A stretch of 64,000 bases of DNA from Monarcha castaneiventris obscurior. Lineage: Eukaryota; Chordata; Aves; Passeriformes; Monarchidae. Position numbers and translations under genes: made by a program. Positions 11,178-23,100 of this stretch are shown one piece after another. The notes under the pieces were generated by a model that worked only from the letters and a program-made list of their open reading frames with translations, did no database searches and was not told where the DNA came from. How positions within the stretch are numbered: position 1 is the stretch's first letter; each line of letters starts with the position of its first letter. The stretch covers positions 9,460,501-9,524,500 of the forward strand of contig JAMPIT010000484.1 in assembly GCA_026261815.1 (NCBI GenBank), in the 5' to 3' direction.

Positions 11178-14100
11178 CTGCAACAAGACAGAGCTTACTG
11201 GCAGCCTTTCTCCAGCACACAACACCCAACCAGCTCAACTCCACACATCATGGAGAACCTCAAGCTGGAATTCAGAATGCTCTAGTCTAGAGTGGGTATG
11301 TAGTAATAATCTCAAATTAACCACAAAATAAGTATTCTAGATTCATTGTAGTAATTTACAGACTTCACAGAGCAAAAAGAATGCTAAACTTCTCACCTGA
11401 AAATTAAGTCTTTAGTAAATTAATCTGAACTAACTGCATTTCTTTTTAAAGTAAATTATTTGGATATTGGAGAAAAAGGAAGAAGCGTACATGAAATCTC
11501 AAGAGCCTTCAAGTTAGAGATAAGTTCTTTTTGCTGATCTCCTCCCTCGCTCTTTGATAAGAATAAAGCAAACTCATGACATGAGTGATGCATGCCAATG
11601 AAATAAGACACAGTGTTGGAATAGTCTGGCTGCTCTTAATTGTTAATTTCTGCATTTTTTTTTGTTTAGGTGGTAGAAGGAGAAAGGCATATTCATACCT
11701 GCTGGAAACACGCACTCACCTGGTCATAATACTTATTGATGTATTTGTACAATTCATGTAGAGCCACCAGGGAATTGAGGTCACCTGAGTAATTCTGTTT
11801 ATAAGAGATGAAATAAGACAAAACCATGAGATACCTAGCAATTGTCCCATCAAATTCTGTGTCCTCACAACTCATTAGGAAAGCAACAGGGAAGAGAATT
11901 CACCAACAATTCCTAGCAAAAGAAAAATCACATGTATTTCTTGCCCTGAATCCTTGACTAACCTGTCCTCTCTCCAGTGCTGCCTGGGCAGACCCTCACC
12001 CTCCCTGTGGTGCAGGGCAGCCACTGGGCACAGTCAGTGTGTCTGAGCAGAACTGCACACTCAGCTGGAATATCTCATCTTTGCATTAATAACTCTCTCC
12101 TGGATACACAAGTGAGGGGCCAGGTGACTTCTGAAATACTTTTATTTACCCGTGATAGCTCAGCCAGGGCAGAGTTCATCTCCTGGTCACTGGCAGAGAT
12201 GGTCTGACGAATGTCTGCGTAGTACCTAGACAGGGGTACACAGGCAATTAGTGCATGGTCCCTCCTCCTCACTGCTGAAACTACAACTCCTCACATCCTT
12301 CACTTACCTTTCCACCATCTGCTTGTAGCGAGGAATGTCCCGGGCATAAAGCAGCTTATTGATTGGAGAGTCCTTGAACATCCAAAACCAGAATTGGTTA
12401 AGAGAAGCTCCTTTATTGTGCTTCGGACTAACCTCAGCAGGTAACACCATAACTGCTATTTTCTGCCATTTTTTCAGGACTGGGAATTTTTTTGTCCTCT
12501 GCATGGAGAGGCACTTCAAATAGCAGGCTCTCTTCTAGTAATGCAGTCTGAGGAACCCTGAGATGCGCTGATGAAAGGATCCCTGGGATCCCTAGTCCAG
12601 CTTTCTGCTTGGAGCTGGGTGATCACCAGTATGAGATCACACTGGCTATGGCTTTGCACAGCTGATGTCTGATGTGCTCCAGAGATCCACCCATCCCATC
12701 TCTGGTGACCTGTGCAGGACTGTTCTACCCTCAGCACAGGGTGAGTAGTGATAGTGGAAAGTCTTTCTAATGGCCAACCTGAATGTCCCAAGTTGCATCC
12801 TGTGACTCCCACTGTCTGCCACAGCCAACTAGAGTTTAGCTCTGTCCCCCAAGTAGCTGCAAGCTGTACCTAAAGAGCACCCCTCAACAACTGCTTGTTG
12901 CTAAACAAAATCTGGTCCTCCCTCCTTTCTTCCCAGGACACCCCATTACTCTCCAGTTGCACATAGAAGCCAGGGGGAGCCTGGCCTGCTGTCCCCATGG
13001 TGCTGTGTAAACACTATTGCCTTCCTAAGGCAGCACTGCTCAACTCTCTGTGCCAACCATGCTCCCTTCTCCCTCTGTACTCACCCGCCCTAACTTATGG
13101 TCAGCTATTGTACAGGAGTCCATGAAGGTCTGCGCAATGACCAGCAGCACAGCATCCACATTATCTGACGTCTGCACATCAAAAACAAACTGAGGGTTCT
13201 TGATGATGTTGATCCAGAACCGCAGGGGGAGGCTGTAGAGAGTTCAGAAGTGCAACAGGGCATCAGCAAAGGTAGCAGCTACAGTGCTGAAAGATACTCT
13301 ACATGGTACTGCATCTCTCTGCTTTGCCCTCCCAGCAAAACCAGCTCTTCACCCTATGGTCTGCTGCCCTGCACTTGCATTTTGCTCCTCCTCAGTAGGC
13401 AGAAGTGGCTGTCACTTTGCAAGCTCTAAGCAAGTCAGCAGTGCCTCCTCCAGAGCCCTCAGGAACACCCTACCTGTTTGTCTTCCAGATATGGATCGTC
13501 TCAGGGTCTGTGATCCCATAGTGTATGGCCTGCTCATCCAACAGGTCAAAGAAGTATTTGACTGCCAGAGGGACAGGGCGGTTGGTACTGAGGATCACCT
13601 GGAACAAGTCATCCACAAACTTCTGCAGAGTGCCCTGTGGATAATCAAGCAGGGCAGAGTCAGCACAGGAAGAATAGAGTAGAGAGCCCAGGCCTCACAT
13701 AAAAGTCACCCTCTTCTGCTCAGTGACAGCCACTCACCCATCCAGGGGTACTCCACCCCCACTGAAGGGAGCAGCAGCTAATGAGAAAGGAGGCCCCTGT
13801 GGTTTGTGGAACAGAGGCCAGGGAGAAGCTCATGAACAAAGCAGAATGTAGAGGAGACGCAAACGTACTCAAAGCCACTGCAGGTAAAGGGTATTGCTTC
13901 ATCTTCACACACACCCCTGCAATCTACCTGGGGACGTGAAGGAAGACAAGATCCCAAGCACATCACAATCTGTGTTTCTTCTCACCTTCATTGAGAGCAG
14001 GCGTGTCAGATAGATCTCTGGAATTGCCTTGGCCCGCTCCCGATCTCTTAAGCTCCCACGCCGATGCTTGGGAAGCTCTGGCTCTTCTGTTGGTTTTACC

Positions 14101-17100
14101 AGGTGCCAAAGTTTGATCCCGCCTTCATCTGCATCCTCCAGCATTGGTGTTTCTAAACCAACCAATTGTTTACAGATGAGTGTTGGCTCTCTCACAGTAG
14201 ATCTTGGCCAGGTGAGCCCCAAGGAAGCAAGATTTCCCAGTATAACAGAAACACAAATGGGAAGCAATCTCTGGAAGCCTCTATCCAGCCTTCTTCAGAG
14301 TACAATCATTGTCAGCAGTACAGCAGGCTGCCTTTGTCCACCCAAAACCTTCAAGGTCTTGGAAACTTCCCCAGACAGATCCCCCACCACCCCAGTGGTC
14401 TGTTTCAGGGTTGAACCACCCTTTTGCTGAAGAAGTTTTGTTCCATATACAATTTGAATCTCTTAAGCTGCAGGCTGTGGCTACCATCCCTCACGCCACA
14501 GGAGTATCCATGGAGGTGTTCACTCTGCCAGGCAGTAAGGAAACTGCCTGGCACCCCATCACCCCCTCAGGCCATGCTCAGCACCTGAGGGTATTAAGAT
14601 TTCTGCAAGTTGCAGACTGCAATCAGCCCTAGAGTCAGACAACTGTGCTTGTTCTGCATTTTCACACCCAGCCCAGCTTTCCTCTGCTCTCACACTTTTG
14701 CTTTTCTCTGACCTCACCTGACCAAGCTTTCACATTTCCTGACAATCGTGTGAGGGTCCAAAGCATGTGTCAGCCTTCTGTATCAGCACAAAGCTGGGGC
14801 TATAGAGCAAGAGACTTGTCCCATTAACTGGCAAGTGCTCTAAAGTAATTTTATGAGTAACTTAAGACATCAAACTCACTTTCTCCTGGGATGTAATCCT
14901 GATTTTCCCTGTGGATATGCTTGGTCAGGCGGGGGACTAGTGCTACTGTTGCTCCATCAGGCACCTGCACACAAGCAAAACAACAGTTGAAACAAATGGC
15001 ATGTTTCTCATCAGCACAATAGGCAAGTGCTCGTAGACCAAAACAGGCTGTACCATCACTAGAAATAGAGACAGAAACAGGGATCTTGAGGCACCATCAC
15101 CATCTTTCCCAAGGGTGAGAAAATCTTGTCTGTACCAATTAAAAAAGAGATGTTCAAAGTACAATGAAGATAATACTCAGAGACTGAGGTCATTTACATC
15201 TAGAGCATGTTGCAGCAAGGTACTGACATACTGGTGCAAGGTAATTAAAAAAATATCACTTTCCATTCTTATAAGGTACTTTGGAGCTCAGTGCATCATC
15301 ACCTGCTAACTGATCTGGCCTGGAACACGAACAGATCCAGCACATCACCTTCACTGCAGTATGACCTTGTGCCTATCCTTGCAAGCCCTACACATGTCCA
15401 CATCTCAGGTATGGGATATGGACAGGGCTGCGCTTGCTGAAGTCACAACACTGACTTAATTTGAATATGCTCTGCAAGAAAGGTCCAACCTTTTGAAAGC
15501 GGTCCACCAGGAGCCAGAGCCACAAACAGAGCATGACAATGTGTAGAAGGATGAGAGGAGAGACAACACAATGGCAGACCGAGCTCTGACCTTGTAATGC
15601 TGAAGCGTGTTCAGACGTTTCCAAGTTCCTTGAACAACAGACGTCACATCCTCATCGGACAGTATCAGGTGACCTGCCAGCCCTGATCTCCACTCTACAG
15701 CCATTGAAACACAGAAAATTAAAGGATTAACTGATAATTTGAGGCATCATCTGCTTCAGCCTGGCTGACCTCATTACACAACCCCTGGTACTCATCAACT
15801 TTTATCTGTGCTATTTCACACACTATAACCTGAGCAAGTGCCTGTAATGATGCTGAGCCCCGCAGTCACAGGACAGACCTCTCTGAGCACAGGGACAGGT
15901 GGTCTCATGGCCTCCCAGGTTCCACCTGTCATGTTTATACAAATTCTGTTAGACTGTGACTCTTCGAGCAGGTGGTTCAAACCACAAATATGCACCCATG
16001 GCTCTTATCACCTACTATTTCCTCAGTACCTTCTCATCTCTAAATGTCACCACTATTCATCAACAAACAAAGAATTAAGAAGATGGAAAACTGAGTGTTT
16101 TCTCTCCCAGTGTAAGTTCTACCATTAATTAACTGCCATGGGCAAAATCTTACCTGACATATATTATTGAGAGGCTGCCATTGACTTCACTGCCAGGAAG
16201 TGCCAGTCTCTGCCCACAGCATCTTTGCTCTGCACTCAAATCCCCCTCCCCTCCTACACATTTTCCATACCTTTTTCCATATCCCCTTACCCAAGTCATT
16301 GCTGTGGTCTGAGTCTGGCAAAGAACACCATGAAATGAAAGAGGCTGAACCCAACTGCTTCTTTCCCACCCCTGCCTCTTTCTGTTACAGCCTCTCCCCT
16401 GTTGTGTCTAGCCAGAGTACGAGACCCTTGGTCAGTGATTCTGCACACTCAGCAGAGAATGACAAATGTCACATGTGCCAGGGTGCTGTGCACAGACAGA
16501 AAACCACCATTCCTTCACTTCCTTACTGAGTTTTGTCACCAAAGAGCTCTGCTCACCGAGGTCCAGGGTGTCTGGGTCTGGCCGGTGACAGTATGGTGTC
16601 CCTTTATAGATCTGATCTAGGATTTTCTCCTTCACCTGCGTTATGGTGTCACAGTCCAGCACTTTCGCAGAAATCCCTTGAGAGTCTTCTGCCCCTCCTG
16701 CACCAACTCCTGCTTGTGTCAAAGCATTTAAGGTCTGGGGAAGAAAAGGTCACAACTACTCAGCTGATAAGATTACATCTGACACATTTACACCTTTGAT
16801 GGTTGGCATTCAGGCAAGTTAACAGCTAGTTAACTTTCACTGGGAGATTCCGAAAAGAAAACATCACAGATGTAAAACACCTCAGTCTTGTGTTCTTGGC
16901 CTTGTGTCAAGAGCTGGAAGCCAGTTCAACAGCATTGGGGAGGAGCTTCAATGTGCCATCAGCACAGCACACACCAGATGACTGTGGTGAAGGCTCCTAT
17001 CAGCCTGGGGCAAAAGTGCATGGTTTAGTAGAGCTCTTCATCATCTATGGACTTGTGCTGCTGGAACAAACCTGGCTCCCAGGAGACAGTGGCAGGATGC

Positions 17101-20100
17101 TGCACTTGTGCTGCACTTATGGGAGCAGAGACATTCAGCCCTGTCGTACCAGAGAGGACAGAAGATTTGGTGCTTACCAGAGTGCGGTACTCCAGGTCCT
17201 CTCTCAGAAGGCGGTTGTCATTCAGGGTATATTTGGCTTTCCCTGTCACCCAGTCAACTGGCCCTTTGTCCACCTGGTGCTTGATTCCTCGAAACAGCAT
17301 GTAAAGGGGCTCCCCAACAGAATCCTGGCACGGAAAGGAAGGAGAGAAAGTCGGCTTGCTCCTCCCAGCAGAACCCCAGGCTTGGAAACACGGATATCAA
17401 GCAGGACTGAGGATACCCCAGCTAAGCCACAGTAGGCAAAGACAGAGCCTGTACCAACAGCTCCTGCTCCATGCACAGGAAAAGTGCACCATCCAGCTAC
17501 CAGAGAGATGCACATGACCAAGGCATTGTTCTGCCTCTGTGTCACTAATCCCTCCAGAAAAGGAATTAGACCAGCACCTGTCGTCCCATGCACAGACCAG
17601 CCTGTGGCCTGTGTGTTTCAAGGAGCTACACGGAGGCTTCCATGACCTGGTGACACATCCTGGAAACAACGAGTGGTATTAATGCTGATTTCAGCATCCC
17701 TGTTCCCAGTGAGCAGCCCAGCTCTCATTCCTCACCCTGAGGAATACAGGGTGACCCTGGCACTATTTCAGCTAGGAGTGAGGCACAAAGCAAAGCTGTG
17801 CCTATCTCCCCTCTTTTGGCCCCTCTACACCAGAACGGGACAAAGAACTCACCCTCACAAACGCGTACAGGCAGATGGACATCCAGTTGGTTAACAGCTT
17901 CTCCACCACTGTTTCTGTCCTGAAAGAGAGCATCAGATTGGTCATAGGAATGTGATGCAGAACAGGGAGATTTGGAGGTAAAGATCACTCCCTTTGAGAG
18001 AAGAGCAGACTAAATAATGATACAGAATGGAGAGAGAAAAAAAGCCTTTCGAGACCAGCAAGGTTAATGCTTTTGACACCACTTACTGGAAGCACTTGTC
18101 AGCCTGAAGGAGGCACCAAATTACAGAATTGGAGAGACAAGAAGCAGGGAACAGTGGAAAGCCTCTGGTAGGTCTCAAACAAGGGAAATGTGTTCAGATC
18201 AGAAGGATGGACCAGATAGAATGCTATTGGGGATCTAAACATGGGCGATTCCTCAGTTTAGCTTCCAAACATGGCATGACTGTGAACCCAGGGACCTCTA
18301 AATAGCAAAGTGGGATTAGAAGACTTGGCAGAGTCTTTCAGAGCTTGCCAGCCAGGCAGAATGGCTCTGTCCCCTCAGGTAGCTGCCACTGGGACCATGG
18401 CTGGCTCACTCACCTCCGCAGCATCAGCTTGGGGTTCTTGGCCACATACTGCTCCACAAGGTCGTTCAGGAGTGTTTTGAGGATGTCAGTGAAGTACTCC
18501 AGCTTCCCATGGAGCGACACTGTGAGCAGCGATGCCACATAGGCCCGGTCTCTTGGAGAGAAAGTGCGCTGGATCTCCAGAGTGTGGATAAACTGGTGGG
18601 GAGAGAGATAAGCCAGCAGTGTGTGAATCTGCTGAAAACAAAGCAGTCACAGCTTCTGGCTCTTGGAAGAAGTGGTGCAGGCAACTGTTAAGGAATGAAC
18701 CTTAGTAGACACTGCCCACTTCCTGCTGCCATGGCTCTGGCCCCACAGCAGGCTGCCAACAGAGAGAGGAACATTACCTTGGTGAGGAAGAGCTTGCTGT
18801 TGAGGAGGTTGGAGAGCTGGACCAAGCCCTGCTCCACTGTTTGCCGCCGGCACTCAGGGATGTCAAGATCCCTTTGCAGTGGTGACTCACGGTGGCCCGG
18901 AAAGAAAATGCGTTCTGCATAGGACTTGTAGTCCAGGAAGGGGATCCCTGTGCCCACAAGGTCACTTGTGAGGTCCATCATCTCAGTCATCAGGTCTGAG
19001 GGAAAAGAAAATGCCCATGAGGATGACACAACTGACGTGATCTCAACTGATGGTCCTGAGCATGAGATAAGTGGAGGAACCAGGGCCAGCACCATGGGAC
19101 TGAGAAAGAGGAAGGATGTTTCCTGTCAGGAAGAGGCATATTGGGGTCTCATTGCTAGAACATTTAAAACTAGACTAGGCAGCATGAGAAACAGCATGAG
19201 GAAAGTTCCAATCAGGAGCTGATTTCCAATTTTATAAAGAGGAAGCCACTATTCAGCACACATCTGTGGTTATAGGCACTACCTACAGCAAAGACAGAGT
19301 ATTAGAGACCTGCTCCTCACTCCTTCACACATTAGCTGGGGACTACCTTCTCAGTCACCTGCACAGTTTCAGAGCCCCAGGTCTCCTAAAGCTGTAAAGA
19401 GCTGAGGTACAAGGTTTGCAAGCCCAGAACATGGGCTGCAATTCAACTTGCCCTACACAAAGACTGGGCTAGTAGCTGTCCTTGAGATCCCTCCAAATGT
19501 TCTGTCTTGACTTTAGCTGTTCATCCAAGTCTGGAGGATGAAGTGGAGAATGAGAGAGGTCTGTACAGATCACTGTGCTCTGAATTAAAGAAGGAAGAAT
19601 TTGGCTCTCTGTTTCTATGCACTAGCACAGGATAAATTATTGCCTGCTCTGAGCTACGCAGACAAGTACAGAGGAATGGGAAGAGAGGTAGGGTGGAGGG
19701 TTTCTTCAAGTTTCCCCGAAGCTGCAAGAACCCAGGAGCTCAGTGACTGACCTGTGAATTCCTTTTTGCATCTGTCCCGAACACTCGTTTCCAGATTTTC
19801 CAGCTGGATTTGAACTTTCTTGTAATCCCTCAGAGCCTGTTTGCTCTTCCTCCTGCAATGAGAAGCAAAATTGTTCCTGGTGGCACTAGCCCAGGGACCG
19901 TCCTTGCCAACTGTTGCGTTGCTGCCAAAGACTCCAGGGCAGTTGGTGTTGAGATGATTTCTACAGAGCGTTATCCTTGCAGGATACCAAACAGTGTTCC
20001 ATAAGCTAGATGTGCCTCTTGAAGCACCCATGAAATTCTAAATGAACCACAGTGCAGACTATGACTAGCAGTGCAACATGCCTCCCACATCCAGCACCAC

Positions 20101-23100
20101 CAGGGGCTCAAAATTTGGCACAAAATAAAGAAAACTGTAACCTTGTTTAGGCCCAAGATGTACACACTTGGTCGCATCCACTGAAAAATACTGTGAGGAA
20201 CTTAAAGGCCTCATACAATGCCAGAACTTTTTACCTGTATATGAAGACGATGACCAGAACAATCAGTGCCACAAAGGATGCACCAACACCCAAACCAATC
20301 TGTGCCTCCAGAGGGAAGGTGAGCTGGCTTTCAGTGTCATACTGCACTCGGCCCAGGAGAAAGTTCAGGTTTCCCATCTGAACCTGCAAGAAGAAAGCAT
20401 TTGTCATGATGATTCCATTCCTCTGTGCAGGAATGAAATACAAAACCACAGGGTTTCTCCAGAATGAGCACAGGGGGCACACAGCTCCTCAGAAGAGCTG
20501 TCCCACAGCACAATGAACACAGCTATACTGCTTGCTTTCATGCAACTTTATAGCCTTTAAGAGTAGAAGTTGAGAACAAGACCAGCTCCTTGCCACTCCC
20601 TCTACCTCCCCCGTCCTTCAGAAAGGCTTCTACCTTTCCTAACTTCACATCCCACTCCCACTTCTTGCACATGCTTCAAGAAATGACAGGATTTCTGGCA
20701 GTGCTGCTGATTCCCCACCGTGAACTCTGGGAGCAGGTCGGTGCCCTCCCGCTTGGTGCGGTGCCGCGGAGCCGGCTGCTCCGAGGGGGGCTCGCAGTAG
20801 AGGTGATTCCTTGTTAGTGTCTTCACCACACAGATTCCTTCCCCAATCATAGCCATAACTTCATCCTTGGAAATTGCCAGATCTAGATTTTCCCCCTGAA
20901 ATAGATTTGGACAGCACATGAGATCAGGGAACAAACAACTACATATTGCCATGGCTTCAGAGAAGATGCAGGAGACCAATACCATGGGATGAAAGCAGCC
21001 TTTTTTCTTCTCTGATTAGGCTCACATCTGAACTGGCTGCAGGAGTTGATGTTGCAAGCTAAGTTGCATATGATTTAGATTTAGCTTTAGGACCTGTAGC
21101 ACACTGCCTAAGTACAGTTATAAATAGCCTGTCCTCTTAAAGCTCTTCAGCCAAAGCATAGCTAAGCTCAGCTCTTCATTCTGTATATTTAAAAAGGTAG
21201 TCTTGTGTCAGTTAACCTGCACACTCAGGTGAGTCAGTCAATGCCTTTCAAGAGAAATAGCACAGATATGTTACACCATTATCTGCTTTAATTTTGGGGG
21301 ATTAAGACTTTTTTTTTTAATAAAGCCATACTGACTGATGTTAATTACATTTTTATGCTTTAATACTTTCTAAGCCCAGAGCTTTGTCAGGGTATCCCGA
21401 CAGGCTGGCAGATCAATCTCCTTGTCTTTTAAAGTTCTCTTCCAGTCTTCTCAAACTGCCCTACATCTCCAAAATACATTCAACCCCAATGACAGTGGTC
21501 TAGACATTTCTGGGCTCTTACATCCTCACAGTTTTTACTCATATGTAAAAAGAGAGCATGTGGAGAATCTGCACCTACAGCTGCAGCCATTACTTTAAGA
21601 GTACTGGACTGAAAAGTACCTTCCCATACAAAAGAAATACCTCAGAGATTTTTTTTTCTTGCGTGTACTGTAAAAATATGAGCCACTGTACTCTTCTGTA
21701 TCATCTTTAACGAGTGATTTCCCTGCCTTCACTTAGTAACAGGTCCTCCCTACTGGCAGGATTCTTTTACTCCTAAGTTACTTCTAGAGGAAACTGAAGT
21801 AGTTATGAGACAGTCAGCAGCTGAGAATAGGACGTGAGGATAATGTAGTACTAATATCTCACCTACAAATAGTTTATTAGGATTAAAAAAACCCCAAAAC
21901 AAACCACAAGCATTTCCAGAAGCCCTATGAAGCCCCTAACAATGTTTTGTGGACTTAAGAGGCTTTTTTGATGCACTCTTATCCCTCCTCTTATGTACCA
22001 TTTCTCACAGGCCGAAGCAGACGTGCTGTGACAGATCAAATGCTTTAAAAACCTTGGATACTGCAGGACAACAATTTAAAACTTCATACAAGGAACATTA
22101 ATTCCAGCTGGCTTTTGTCTTACCTCCACAGAGATGACACTTCCTGGCTTGTGACGATATGGTTTGGCAGGGTCCTCAGCATTCAATGGTTTTAGGATGG
22201 GATTGACTTCATAAGAGAAGGGCATGGGATGCAGTGAGTTGAAATCAAAGCTCAGATTATCCAGAATAAATTCCAGCTTGATACGGACACTCCTCAACAG
22301 CAGGTTAATGGCTGGAGTTTTGCATAGGATCAGGTAGGAAGAGTTAACAAGACATGGTTCTTCAAACTAAGTGGAAAAGGCAAAAAAAAAAAGTGTCAGT
22401 AATGGAACACCAAAGCTTCTCCTGCAGCTTGGCAATACTTCCCACCCCGAGCAATCTGGGGCCACTCTGCATTCTTCTCGTCTGGAGAAATGCCAGAAGA
22501 ACTCTGCTTAACTGTAGAGAGGAAAAATCCAAGATCTGAGGAACTCCCCAGGTTCCTCTAAAGGAAAGCTTTCATAGCACTGGTTTTGTTGGAAGGTCTC
22601 AGCAGTGGGAATCAGGTCTGACATTCCCCTGGCAGCAAATTCTGGAAAGGGACCAGCTTTAGATTTCCCTGCTCTGAGAGAATAGGACCAAATACTTTCA
22701 ATGCAAGGCTGTTTTCCCAGTCTGAATGCTTCTGTGAAAGTGTTCCCGTGCCTGGTTGGATATGTTTTATACATTTGGTGAAAGTATGTAGTGGTTTTAG
22801 GTCAAATTATGCATTACCTCCCTGATGTCCTTTCTGTGAGATAAGCATTAGGAGGAAAGGCAAAGCAGGCACAAAACTTAAAGAATATAAACAAGTTTAT
22901 TAAGAGACTTAAAAGAGGGAAAAGAAAATCAGACTAAACCTTCAGAACACCTCTCTCCCCCCTTCTACCAACAACGTAAAAGGAAAAAAACACAACCCTT
23001 GAGATTTCTAGTCAGTTCACCACTTACATAATAATTTCTGTTTTTCAGTTCACTTAGGGAGAGGAGTCTCTCTTGGTCAAACCACGGAAAACATCTCCAC

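Larger units (their letters stand above)
11178..20718 (-). other. PLXNB1: Compact introns of the membrane and cytoplasmic region
   Basis: The introns separating coding exons 20 to 36 are mostly 80-860 bp. Apart from the CR1 fragment at 12575-12815 I find no element in them. Confidence 0.8.

Noticed and set aside
11720..11784. Shorter version of exon 35 starting at GTGACC
   Set aside because: It would break phase with exon 34, which ends on a full codon. AAACAG|AATT is in phase and adds NYS as in human.
15591..15673. Shorter version of exon 28 starting at GTCACC
   Set aside because: It keeps the frame but loses the EWRSG..AG segment present in human plexin-B1. The acceptor at 15695-15696 restores it.
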